Source: JBLNBN01 sp050260015 (GTDB lineage Bacteria; Bacteroidota; Ignavibacteria; Kapaibacteriales; UBA2268). From it: a DNA stretch of 64,000 nucleotides. Of this stretch, positions 49,436 to 57,700 are shown one piece after another (position 1 is the stretch's first letter; each line of letters starts with the position of its first letter). A program made the position numbers and the translations under genes. The notes beneath the pieces were generated by a model. The model had not been told where the DNA came from. It saw only the letters and a list, made by a program, of their open reading frames with translations, and did no database searches. Location of the stretch: NCBI GenBank assembly GCA_050260015.1, contig JBLNBN010000030.1:62001-126000 (forward strand), written 5' to 3'.

Positions 49436-50191
49436 ATGCGCAAGGACGATATAAAGCCTCTACCGCCTATTGTGGACGCGGCCGATTTAGATAACGACGA
49501 AGAACCGGACGAGGAATATACTAGGGATCCGAACGTGCCGCATCCAACGATTAATGCGCGCGGACAGGAGCTTTTTGACTCTAACGGGAACATCCCGCTC
49601 TCCGAAGCGGAACGAACGGAAATGATCCGGGAATTAAAAGCGAAATTTATCGAGGTGATGGATATACTGCGCATCTCGCGCAACGACCCAAATTCGACGG
49701 ACACTGCGCACCGTATAGCGCGTATGTACGTGAACGAGCTATTTACGGGCAGGTACTCCGCGCCGCCGGTTCCCACGGCTTTTCCAAACAGGAAGCACGT
49801 AAACAATTTGATTATCAGCAAGGGCATTGAAGTAATGTCTATTTGCTCGCACCACTGGCAGCCGATCTCCGGGGAATGCGCAATCGGGTACATTCCCGGC
49901 GACTTCGTAATAGGGCTTTCCAAGCTTTCGCGTATAGTGGAGTGGTTCTCTCGCCGCGCTCAAATCCAGGAAGAGCTGGGCGAGCAAATTGCCGATTATC
50001 TTCAACAACTGTTGAAGCCAAAAGCGCTGGGCGTAGTAATTCGGGCGCGACACTATTGCATGATAGCGCGCGGAGTGCGGGGCAGCGAGCATAAATCGCT
50101 TATGGTCACTTCTTCCATGCGGGGCTATCTACTGGAGAATATGAACCTTCGAAATGAATTTCTTAATTTAATAAAAGAGCAAAAGGTATAA
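49436..50191 (+). CDS. folE: GTP cyclohydrolase I
   Basis: Makes dihydroneopterin triphosphate from GTP, the entry point of folate, biopterin and queuosine synthesis. The 251-residue protein has an acidic N-terminal extension of about 60 residues, then the catalytic core: SNDPNSTDTAHRIARMYV-like start, SICSHHWQPISGECAIGYIP with zinc ligands Cys and His, VIGLSKLSRIVEWFSRRAQI, and RHYCMIARGVR with the second Cys. It is the FolE1 (Zn) type. Its start directly follows the upstream stop; rnhB follows 8 bases on. Confidence 0.94.
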   Translation: MRKDDIKPLPPIVDAADLDNDEEPDEEYTRDPNVPHPTINARGQELFDSNGNIPLSEAERTEMIRELKAKFIEVMDILRISRNDPNSTDTAHRIARMYVNELFTGRYSAPPVPTAFPNRKHVNNLIISKGIEVMSICSHHWQPISGECAIGYIPGDFVIGLSKLSRIVEWFSRRAQIQEELGEQIADYLQQLLKPKALGVVIRARHYCMIARGVRGSEHKSLMVTSSMRGYLLENMNLRNEFLNLIKEQKV

Positions 50192-50199
50192 AGTCCTCT

Positions 50200-50853
50200 A
50201 TGCCGAAACGGGTTCAAAAGGCGTTCGACAATACGGCTGAAGTCGCTCTGCGCGCGGGGTTCGCCTCTTTCGCCGGCATCGACGAGGCCGGCAGGGGATG
50301 CTTGGCCGGTCCGGTTTGCGCGGCCGCCGTAATTATGCCGGAAAGGGACTTTGCCCTAAGCGGGATAAATGACTCGAAAAAGCTTGCCCGCTCCAGGCGG
50401 GAGGAGCTTTATCATTTTATTACGTCCAATGCGGTATCCTATGCCGTTAGCTTCGTACCCGCTGAAGTAATAGACGAAATTAACATTCTCCAGGCAACTT
50501 TCCTCGCAATGAAGCAGGCGGTCGAGCAATTAAATCCGCAACCTGAATTGCTTCTTATAGACGGGAACAGGTTCGCCAAGGGGTATGATAGGCCTTATAA
50601 AACAATTATAAAAGGGGATTCGCTATGCATCTCTATAGCGGCTGCATCAATACTGGCGAAGGTGGAGCGCGACCGCTTTATGATGCGAATTGCGGAAGAA
50701 TTGCCTGAAGAATTTGATTTTGCGCACAATGTGGGCTACGGCGTTCAAAAGCATTTGGAAGCGATCGCTATTTATGGGCCAACCAAGTACCATAGGCGGA
50801 GCTTTCTTAAGAAAAGGCTTGACGCCCGGGGATCCCAGGAAGCGTTCCTATAG
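50200..50853 (+). CDS. rnhB: Ribonuclease HII
   Basis: Removes ribonucleotides from DNA and RNA primers. The 217-residue protein carries the signature GIDEAGRGCLAGPVCAAAVI with the first two catalytic acids, then NDSKKLARSRREEL, the third acid in LLIDGNRF and the fourth in ILAKVERDRFM. Length is normal, N-terminus slightly extended. Follows folE by 8 bases, perhaps in the same transcript; a candidate pyrC promoter lies beyond its stop. Confidence 0.95.
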   Translation: MPKRVQKAFDNTAEVALRAGFASFAGIDEAGRGCLAGPVCAAAVIMPERDFALSGINDSKKLARSRREELYHFITSNAVSYAVSFVPAEVIDEINILQATFLAMKQAVEQLNPQPELLLIDGNRFAKGYDRPYKTIIKGDSLCISIAAASILAKVERDRFMMRIAEELPEEFDFAHNVGYGVQKHLEAIAIYGPTKYHRRSFLKKRLDARGSQEAFL

Positions 50854-50883
50854 AAAAATCTTTTAAATGTAGCTATTAATCCG

Positions 50884-50891
50884 TAATTTTG
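50884..50891 (+). promoter_or_regulatory. Candidate -7 element before pyrC
   Basis: TAATTTTG matches TAnnTTTG, 35 bases before the ATG at 50927; TTTT lies 19 bases upstream, near the TTTG consensus. Confidence 0.45.
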
Positions 50892-50926
50892 CATGATTTA
50901 TAATTCACGAGCTTAGAAAAACCAAG

Positions 50927-52210
50927 ATGAATATTTTATTCGAGAATATCCGAATTATTGAGCCTGCCGGCGGCAGGGACGAAGTCGCGAACCTTTGGGT
51001 AAAGGACGGAGTAATCGCATACATAGGAGCGGACGCCCCGCAGGTAGACGAATCGACGCAACGCGTTAACGCGGCAAGCTACGTGGCGGCCCCCGGCTTC
51101 TTCGATATGCACGTTCACTTCCGCGAGCCAGGCGACGAAACCAAGGAAACTATCGCAAGCGGTTCCGCCGCCGCGGCAAACGGCGGGTTTACCGGCGCGC
51201 TGTGCATGCCCAACACTAATCCCACCGTCGACGACGTGACGGTAGTCGAATATATAAAAAGCAAATCGGCTAACCAGGTAACCGACGTGCATATTTCCGG
51301 CGCAATAACGAAAGATCGCAAAGGCGAGTTCATCGTTCCGATGTTGGAGCTGACCGACGCCGGCGCGCTGATGTTCACGGACGACGGTAATTGCGTTATG
51401 AACTCCGAAGTGATGCGCCGCGCTTTCGATTACGCGGCGACGAGAGATCTCCTGATCGCTCAGCACGCGGAGGATCATCCGATGACTAAAGACTTCGCGA
51501 TGAACGAAAGCGCTCTCTCGTATAAATTGGGCTTAAAGGGTTACCCAGCGGTTGCCGAGGAAAACATGATCGCCCGCGACTTGCGTCTTGCCGAATATTG
51601 CGGCAATAGGCGTTACCATGTATGCCATATCAGCTCGAAGGGTTCCGTACAATTGGTAAGAGAAGCGAAAGCCAAGGGCTTACGCGTCACCGCTGAAGCG
51701 GCTCCTCATCATTTCACGCTAAATGAATCGATACTCGATAGTTACAATACCGACTTAAAAATGAATCCGCCCCTCAGATCGCAGGAAGACGTGGACGCAA
51801 TCATCCAGGGCTTAGCCGATGGAACGATTGACTGTATCGCCAGCGACCACGCGCCGCATCCGTTCCATGAGAAAGACGTTCAATTCGAATACGCTTCCTA
51901 CGGAATAGTCGGCCTGGAGACTTCTGTCGGGATCGCCCTGACTCGCCTTTATCATACCGGGGCAATGGAGCTTCCTAAGGTAATTGCGGCGCTTTCGACG
52001 AATCCCAGGAGAGTTCTTGGATTGGCCCAGCCGAGCCTGGAAGTAGGCGCGATAGCGAATTTGACTATTTTAGATCCGAACGAGGAATGGATAGTAAATA
52101 AACGCAATTTTAAATCTCATTCGAATAATACTCCTTTTGACGGAATGACGCTAAAAGGCAAAGCGAAATACGCGATAAATAATAATAAAATGTCGGAATC
52201 GACTTTATAA
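50927..52210 (+). CDS. pyrC: Dihydroorotase
   Basis: Third step of pyrimidine synthesis: cyclises carbamoyl aspartate to dihydroorotate. The 427-residue protein is the class I type (about 420-430 residues), with the metal motif APGFFDMHVHFREPGDETKE, substrate-side GALCMPNTNPTVDDV, His ligands in the CHISSKGS and HHFTLNE regions and the catalytic Asp in DCIASDHAPHPFHE. The usual carboxylated Lys appears replaced by Asp in the corresponding DDGNC region, as in many class I enzymes. No other pyrimidine gene is adjacent. AAGATG-type weak ribosome site. Confidence 0.94.
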   Translation: MNILFENIRIIEPAGGRDEVANLWVKDGVIAYIGADAPQVDESTQRVNAASYVAAPGFFDMHVHFREPGDETKETIASGSAAAANGGFTGALCMPNTNPTVDDVTVVEYIKSKSANQVTDVHISGAITKDRKGEFIVPMLELTDAGALMFTDDGNCVMNSEVMRRAFDYAATRDLLIAQHAEDHPMTKDFAMNESALSYKLGLKGYPAVAEENMIARDLRLAEYCGNRRYHVCHISSKGSVQLVREAKAKGLRVTAEAAPHHFTLNESILDSYNTDLKMNPPLRSQEDVDAIIQGLADGTIDCIASDHAPHPFHEKDVQFEYASYGIVGLETSVGIALTRLYHTGAMELPKVIAALSTNPRRVLGLAQPSLEVGAIANLTILDPNEEWIVNKRNFKSHSNNTPFDGMTLKGKAKYAINNNKMSESTL

Positions 52211-52237
52211 TAACATCAAGCTCTTTTGGGGAGATCT

Positions 52238-52426
52238 ATGGCGGAAAATAAATCTTTAGAAAAAGCGGATAGAAAATCTATAAACGAACGCGAAGAGAAA
52301 ATGATGCGTACGATGATGACTAAAGAGATAATGTCTAAAATAGAGAAGCGTCTTTTGGACAACGACCCGGACGTGATGAAAGCCCTTAAGATAATAATTG
52401 ATGATAATTATAGAAAGAAAGAATAA
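52238..52426 (+). CDS. Small charged protein of unknown function (62 aa)
   Basis: The start is the ATG at 52238 with GGGGAG just upstream; a TTG four codons earlier also opens the frame. The 62-residue product (MAENKSLEKADRKSINEREE, then a Met-rich MRTMMTKEIMSKIEKR, ending DDNYRKKE) is almost all Lys, Glu, Arg and Met, with helix-forming pattern throughout and no Cys or membrane segment. It is likely a small cytoplasmic helical or coiled protein, perhaps an accessory of a larger complex. I do not recognise it. It lies 27 bases after pyrC, likely in that transcript. Confidence 0.65.
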   Translation: MAENKSLEKADRKSINEREEKMMRTMMTKEIMSKIEKRLLDNDPDVMKALKIIIDDNYRKKE

Positions 52427-52496
52427 TAAGATTGCAATATAATCTATATTATGTAAACTAAAATAGTTTGTTATAATTCTTTATAAGCGGTATAAA

Positions 52497-53021
52497 ATGA
52501 ATAGGTTTTTCAATTCAAAGGTCGCAGCTGCCCTTTCAGTCGTAGCGGTTGCAGCGTTATCGAGATTTCTCCCGCATCCCCCCAATTTCACTGCGATATT
52601 GGGCGCGGCGATATTCTCCGGCGCTATCATGAAGGATAAATATCTTGCTGCATTGCTGCCCGTAGCGGCTATGATCGTAAGCGATTTATTCCTGGGCTTG
52701 CACGAATCTTTATTCGCTGTTTACGCAAGCGTAATCGCTTGTTCGCTTATCGGACGGCGCTTTGCTTCGAACCGCGCCGCGGTTAACGTATTCGGCGTTT
52801 CTTTAGCTTCCGCGGTATTGTTCTTCGTAGTTACAAATCTTTCCGTTTGGGCTCTTTCGGGTATGTACCCGATGAACTTCGGCGGCTTGGTTTCCAGCTA
52901 CATTATGGCTGTCCCGTTCTTCGGCAACCTGGTCGCGGGAACTCTTCTTTCTTCGTTCGCGCTCTTCACCGGTTACTCTTTACTTGAAAAGTACGCCGCA
53001 CGCAAGGTCGCTCTCAACTAA
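52497..53021 (+). CDS. DUF6580-like membrane protein (possible substrate-capture subunit)
   Basis: A 174-residue integral membrane protein with about five helices (AALSVVAVAALSRFL, LGAAIFSGAIMKDK, YLAALLPVAAMIVSDLFLG, LFAVYASVIACSLIG, VLFFVVTNLSVWALSGM, FGNLVAGTLLSSFALFTGY). The PHPPNFTAILGAAIFSGA start and the MIVSDLFLGLH motif match the DUF6580 family, related to S components of ECF vitamin transporters. Such genes are often under cobalamin control, but no riboswitch fits in the 70-base gap upstream. Role in vitamin uptake is inference. A strong terminator follows. Confidence 0.75.
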   Translation: MNRFFNSKVAAALSVVAVAALSRFLPHPPNFTAILGAAIFSGAIMKDKYLAALLPVAAMIVSDLFLGLHESLFAVYASVIACSLIGRRFASNRAAVNVFGVSLASAVLFFVVTNLSVWALSGMYPMNFGGLVSSYIMAVPFFGNLVAGTLLSSFALFTGYSLLEKYAARKVALN

Positions 53022-53040
53022 GATAATGCTCATAAAAAAT

Positions 53041-53079
53041 AAAAAAGCGGAACTAAATCAAATTAGTTCCGCTTTTTTT
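53041..53079. terminator. Bidirectional terminator between the DUF6580 gene and purL
   Basis: AAAAAAGCGGAACTAA pairs with TTAGTTCCGCTTTTTT (16 pairs with 6-base loop), one of the strongest hairpins in the window. Serves two convergent genes. Confidence 0.92.
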
Positions 53080-53110
53080 AGGTCTGTTTCGTCAAAACGT
53101 AAGCTTTAGG

Positions 53111-55330
53111 TTACCTGCTTACCAACGGCTTTTCGTATTCGGCCCGGGCGGCTTCCACTTCAATAGTATAGAATTCCCCAAACTTCATGCCCGTGCCTTT
53201 CACAACGCCAATCCTGCGGGCGGGCACGCTCATATCTTCGCAAATCCTGGTTGCTTCTTCCGCATTTTCCGGGGCAACCGTAATAATTATCCTGGTTTGC
53301 GACTCGTTAAAGAAGAATTCTTTAGATAATTCTCCCAAAGCTTCGAAGCCCAAGCGATTATCGGACGTAAATGCTTTTTCCGCCAATGCGATAGCTGCAC
53401 CGCCCTCCGAAACGTCGTGAGCGGAATTAATTAAGCCCTTATCGTTCAATGAATAAATTGCGTTGAACAGGCGTAATTCGTCCTCAAGGCTTATTTCGGG
53501 AGCGTCGCCGAAGTTATCTCCTTCGAAAAGCTTTTGGTACTGGCTTCCGCCGAATTCATTTCTTCCTGCGTCCCCGAGTATGATTATTACGTCGCCTTCG
53601 GACTTAAACCCGCTGGAGATGACTTTATTCAAATCTTCGATTATGCCGAGCATACCGATTGTTGGCGTGGGATAAATCGCATGATTCTGGGATTCATTGT
53701 GGAAGCTCACGTTGCCGCCGGTCACGGGAGTGTCGAAGGCCCTGCAAGCCTCGCCCATGCCGCGGACAGCTTCCCTGAATTGCCAATACGCTTCCGGGTC
53801 GTAGGGATTTCCGAAGTTAAGGCAATTAGTTATAGCGACGGGTTTAGCCCCGACGCAAACTACGTTACGAGCGGCTTCGGCTACGGCGGCTTTAGCGCCC
53901 ATATAAGGATCGAGGTAGCAATAGCGGCTGTTGCAGTCGGTCGTTACTGCGATTCCCCTTCCGGGCAATTCCTTAAGACGCATTACGGCGGCGTCGCCCG
54001 AGATGCGAACCGTATTGGTTCTCACCTGAGAATCGTATTGCTCCGTTACCCAGCGCTTCGAGGCGATAGTAGGTTCGTTCAAGAGTGTATGGAAAACTTG
54101 CTCGAAGGTGTGCTCGGATTTAATATTTTCAGTTTTACGCGAACGAGTATCGGCAAGGTACGCCGGTTCTTTATATTCGCGATCGTATTGCGGCGCGCCG
54201 CCCCCGAGCACGAGATCGTTAGCCGGGAGATGAGCGACTTTCTTGCCTTCGCGACGAATTTCAAGATAGCCGCCGTTAGTTACTTGCCCGATCTCGGTGA
54301 TCGGTACGTCCCACTTTTTGCAGATTCTCCTGGCTTTCTCTTCCATACCGCTGTGAATGACGGCGAGCATTCTCTCTTGCGATTCGGAAAGCATTATCTC
54401 GTAGGCGGACATCCCCTGCTCGCGCAGCGGCACCCTATCGAGATCGATCTTCATACCGACGCCGGTCTTAGCGCTCATTTCGCTGGTGGAGCACGAAATG
54501 CCGGCGGCGCCCATGTCTTGAATTCCGGCTATAACGCCTGCTTCTATCAGTTCGATAGTAGCTTCAAGCAGGAGCTTTTCTGCGAATGGATCGCCAACTT
54601 GCACGGTCGGGCGCATATTTTCAGTTTCCTCGTCGAACTCGCGGGAAGCGAGGAGCGAAGCGCCGTGGATGCCGTCGCGCCCGGTGCGGCTGCCGAGGAT
54701 GAATACCGGATTGCCAACGCCGGAAGCGCCCGCGGAGGCCGTTTTCTTTACGTCGACTATACCGACGGCCATCGCGTTAACGAGCGGGTTATCTTTGTAG
54801 CATTTATCGAAGTAAATCTCCCCTGCGACGGTAGGCACGCCGAAGGAATTGCCGTAGTGGCTAATCCCGTGAACGACGCCGCGAAGCAAGTAGCGAGTGC
54901 GCTCGTCGTCGAGATCTCCGAACCGGAGGGAGTCAAGCGCGGCGATCGGTCGCGCGCCCATCGTAAAGATATCGCGAAGTATGCCGCCGACGCCCGTGGC
55001 AGCGCCCTGGAAGGGTTCAATCGCCGAGGGGTGGTTGTGGCTTTCTATCTTGAACGCGATAGCGTATCCGTCGCCAACGTCCACGAGACCGGCGTTTTCC
55101 TCGCCCGCCTCAACTAGCAGCCGCCCGCCGGAACGGGGAAGGGTTTTAAGCTGCTTAATCGAGTTTTTATACGAGCAGTGTTCGCTCCACATAACGCCAA
55201 ATATACCGATTTCCGTATATGTAGGCGTCCTGCCTAAAATATTTAATATCTTTTTATATTCGCCTTCCGTTAAACCGCATTCAAGCGCGGTTTGCAACGT
55301 AACTTCAATTTCGCTGTGAAGTGGTTCCAT
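53111..55330 (-). CDS. purL: Phosphoribosylformylglycinamidine synthase subunit PurL
   Basis: Fourth step of purine synthesis. The ATG at 55330 (MEPLHSEIEVTL) is preferred over a TTG seven codons earlier because AAGG lies 5 bases upstream. The 739-residue length is the small (Bacillus-type) PurL, which needs separate PurQ and PurS; neither lies in the window. Motifs: GVMWSEHCSYKNSIKQLK, FKIESHNHPSAIEPFQGAAT, GGILRDIFTMGARPIAA, and the second half LPGRGIAVTTDCNSRYCYLD, SAHDVSEGGAAIALAE. A TAATTTTG box (complement of 55356-55363) is a candidate promoter -7 element. The opposite strand holds a 527-codon open frame that is a shadow. Confidence 0.95.
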   Translation of the reverse strand: MEPLHSEIEVTLQTALECGLTEGEYKKILNILGRTPTYTEIGIFGVMWSEHCSYKNSIKQLKTLPRSGGRLLVEAGEENAGLVDVGDGYAIAFKIESHNHPSAIEPFQGAATGVGGILRDIFTMGARPIAALDSLRFGDLDDERTRYLLRGVVHGISHYGNSFGVPTVAGEIYFDKCYKDNPLVNAMAVGIVDVKKTASAGASGVGNPVFILGSRTGRDGIHGASLLASREFDEETENMRPTVQVGDPFAEKLLLEATIELIEAGVIAGIQDMGAAGISCSTSEMSAKTGVGMKIDLDRVPLREQGMSAYEIMLSESQERMLAVIHSGMEEKARRICKKWDVPITEIGQVTNGGYLEIRREGKKVAHLPANDLVLGGGAPQYDREYKEPAYLADTRSRKTENIKSEHTFEQVFHTLLNEPTIASKRWVTEQYDSQVRTNTVRISGDAAVMRLKELPGRGIAVTTDCNSRYCYLDPYMGAKAAVAEAARNVVCVGAKPVAITNCLNFGNPYDPEAYWQFREAVRGMGEACRAFDTPVTGGNVSFHNESQNHAIYPTPTIGMLGIIEDLNKVISSGFKSEGDVIIILGDAGRNEFGGSQYQKLFEGDNFGDAPEISLEDELRLFNAIYSLNDKGLINSAHDVSEGGAAIALAEKAFTSDNRLGFEALGELSKEFFFNESQTRIIITVAPENAEEATRICEDMSVPARRIGVVKGTGMKFGEFYTIEVEAARAEYEKPLVSR

Positions 55331-55435
55331 GGGGGCCTTGCAATTTTTCAAAAAACAAAATTATCATTTTTTTTCGAGATAATTAAATAAGATAGAAAAT
55401 TCAATCAATAAATCAAACGCTGTTTAAAACAATGT

Positions 55436-56071
55436 ATGGCTTTTTGTATCGTTATTAGTATTTTTGTTTTTCAAAAAATTATACTGTGCCAAAACTTGAA
55501 AAAAGAAAGTTCTAAAAAGTCGCAGATTCTGAGCGTTTGCGTTGGTTTACTAAAGGAAAAGCCTATCGACGAAATATCAATAAGATCGATAGCGGAAAAG
55601 GCCGGGTGCAACCTGGCTTCTATCAATTATTACTTTAATTCGAAGGAAACGCTGTTCAATGAAGCGGTGGACCTGGCAATGCAGCAGGAAATTGAAACAT
55701 GGAGCGAGCGCAACCTCGATTTTAAAAATATAGGCCGCGAGGATATTAGAAACGTTCTTCTACATTTCCACCTTGCCGCTTTTCGCTATCCCAGCCTAGC
55801 AAGGACACGGATAATTGATCTCCTAAACGCAAGCAAGCCAAACCGGGCAAATATGATGATCTACGATTTGATATTTAACATGGCCCGCGCCGTAATGCCG
55901 GAAATTGATCCTGAAGAAATTCGAGTTCGGACGAGCCTCGCGGTCGCTGCGGTTTGGTATGTTTCCTGCGGCAGGCTTGAATTGAACGCATTTTTGCGCG
56001 AACCGATAGATAACGATGAATCCTTGCAGCGCTATACGGATAAAATCTTCGAAGTTTTGTTCAAGAAATAG
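55436..56071 (+). CDS. TetR family transcriptional regulator
   Basis: A 211-residue TetR-type repressor. The HTH is near residues 28-75: KSQILSVCVGLLKEKPIDEI and ISIRSIAEKAGCNLASINYY. The C-terminal ligand domain is diverged. The first 20 residues (MAFCIVISIFVFQKIILCQN) are hydrophobic and unlike TetR; a TTG at 55496 would give the more usual start LKKESSKKSQIL, so the true start may lie there. It is followed by an efflux operon in the same direction after a 217-base gap with repeated ACAATAA elements, so it probably represses that operon. Inducing ligand unknown. Confidence 0.87.
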   Translation: MAFCIVISIFVFQKIILCQNLKKESSKKSQILSVCVGLLKEKPIDEISIRSIAEKAGCNLASINYYFNSKETLFNEAVDLAMQQEIETWSERNLDFKNIGREDIRNVLLHFHLAAFRYPSLARTRIIDLLNASKPNRANMMIYDLIFNMARAVMPEIDPEEIRVRTSLAVAAVWYVSCGRLELNAFLREPIDNDESLQRYTDKIFEVLFKK

Positions 56072-56135
56072 AAATTGCACAAATTAAATGAAAACGTATC
56101 ATTGGCATCCAGGGTTCGATAGTCGGGATTCAATT

Positions 56136-56205
56136 ACAATAAACCGGCATTCAATAGATATGGACAATAATTGTGGAATTCCAGGGAAACTTTACAATAA
56201 TTTGT
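56136..56205 (+). promoter_or_regulatory. Candidate operator array upstream of the RND operon
   Basis: ACAATAA occurs three times: at 56136, inside the palindrome ACAATAATTGT at 56164-56174, and inside the near copy ACAATAATTTGT at 56194-56205. Spacing is 28 and 30 bases, close to three helical turns, so all would face one side. Located between a TetR gene and the efflux operon; a plausible binding region for that repressor. Confidence 0.45.
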
Positions 56206-56288
56206 TCGTCATATTCACGATATACGGGCTCAAAATCATAAATAGATTAATTAGATAGTTTTATTTACTCAAATTTTTAATAAATATA

Positions 56289-57677
56289 ATGACAAACTGG
56301 AGTAAACATTTGAAAGCTATAGCGCTTTACACTTTATTAGTAGCAACGGTTCTCAGCGCGTCCGTTCTACGCGCCCAGACAACTACGCTAACGCTTGACA
56401 ATGCGATTGAGATCGGCGTAAAGAATAACCGGGACGTTCAGATCAACAAATTAAATATAGAGAAAGCGCATGCGGCCGTTAAGGAAGCGATAGGAACGGC
56501 ATTGCCGAGCGTTTCGTTAGACGCTACCTATAGCAGATTTTTCAAGCAAGCAGTTTTCTTCTTACCTGAGGTCTTTTTTAATCCCCAGGGAGATCCGAAT
56601 AAGCTCGTGCCAATGAAAATGGGCGGCGCAAACTCCTACGAGGCAAAAGCTTCTGCCTCGCAAATCCTGTTTAACTCCGCGGTATTTACCGGGATCGGCG
56701 CATCCAAAATTTATTTGGACGTTTCGAAAGAGCAGACAAAGGCAAGCGTTGCAAAGACGATTTCAGACATTAAAAAAGCTTTTTATGGCGCAGTTTTAGC
56801 TAAAGAAATCATCCTGGTTCTTCAGCAGAGCCTGAAAACCGGCGAGTCTAACCTGGAGGTTGTTCGCGCGCTAAACCAGGAAGGCATGATTGCGGAATTC
56901 GACGTTATGCAAGCTGAAGTGCAGGTCGGAAATTTGCGCCCGCAAATCGTCCAGGCGGAAATCGGCTACAAGAACGCGAAAGAAGCGTTGAAGTTATTGA
57001 TGAATATTGACAAGAGCAAAGACATCGAGGTAGAGGGTTCGCTGCCTACCAGCGAGCCGGGCCTGGATTCGGACGCCGTTTATATAGCGGAAGCTGAAAA
57101 AAACAACTTCGACCTGCGCACCCTGGCTCTTAAGAAGGAAGTCGACCGCGCGATGATCAATATTGAAAGATCCAACTACTACCCTACAGTAGCCGCATTT
57201 TCGCAGTATTCTTTCCAAGGGCAATCAAATACTTTTAGCAATTTTGCAAACGCGCAGATAGGCGTCGTCGGGGTTAATTTCTCCATTAATCTTTTTAACG
57301 GTATGCAGACAAGCCGCCGCGTCGAGCAGGCGACCGTTACCCAGCTTCAAACGGAAGAGCAATACGGGCAGTTACGGGACTACACCGCAATGCAAATCCG
57401 CGGCCGGCTTTTTGAAATTGATAGGATCCGGACCGAGCTCGAATCCCACGATCGGAATATTGCGCTCGCGTCGCGTTCGCTCGAAATTGCCAACGTTCGG
57501 TATACCGAGGGCGTGGGCAGCCAACTTGAAATAATAAATTCCGACAACGCGTTGCGCGTAGCACGGATGAACAGACTTCAAACCGTTTACCAGTACGTAA
57601 CGGCGCAGACGGAACTCGAACAGCTTATCGGAAGAGTGGAGCCGCGCTATTTCAGACTGGCCGGAATAAACGAATAA
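56289..57677 (+). CDS. TolC family outer-membrane efflux protein
   Basis: A 462-residue outer-membrane channel protein. Signal peptide in KAIALYTLLVATVLSASVLR ... AQ. It begins TTTLTLDNAIEIGVKNNRDV, the usual OEP start, and contains two long coiled-coil/barrel repeats: GAVLAKEIILVLQQSLKT-like and LKKEVDRAMINIERSNYYPT with the F-x-Q-x-x-Y strands. The end is ELEQLIGRVE. It should form the trimeric tunnel for the adaptor and permease encoded next (23 and 10 bases gaps). The first gene of a three-gene efflux operon. Confidence 0.92.
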   Translation: MTNWSKHLKAIALYTLLVATVLSASVLRAQTTTLTLDNAIEIGVKNNRDVQINKLNIEKAHAAVKEAIGTALPSVSLDATYSRFFKQAVFFLPEVFFNPQGDPNKLVPMKMGGANSYEAKASASQILFNSAVFTGIGASKIYLDVSKEQTKASVAKTISDIKKAFYGAVLAKEIILVLQQSLKTGESNLEVVRALNQEGMIAEFDVMQAEVQVGNLRPQIVQAEIGYKNAKEALKLLMNIDKSKDIEVEGSLPTSEPGLDSDAVYIAEAEKNNFDLRTLALKKEVDRAMINIERSNYYPTVAAFSQYSFQGQSNTFSNFANAQIGVVGVNFSINLFNGMQTSRRVEQATVTQLQTEEQYGQLRDYTAMQIRGRLFEIDRIRTELESHDRNIALASRSLEIANVRYTEGVGSQLEIINSDNALRVARMNRLQTVYQYVTAQTELEQLIGRVEPRYFRLAGINE

Positions 57678-57700
57678 TCAGGAAAACAATAGAGGTAAAT

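Noticed and set aside
49739..50092. Open frames on the minus strand over folE
   Set aside because: Shadows of folE; they break in the middle of conserved zinc-ligand codons and match no family.
52427..52496. Cobalamin riboswitch before the DUF6580-like gene
   Set aside because: The 70-base gap is too short and AT-rich, and no B12 box or conserved stem is visible.
53534..55117. A 527-codon open frame on the plus strand across purL
   Set aside because: It lies wholly antisense to a complete, highly conserved purL and reads as low-complexity reverse-strand sequence with no domain.
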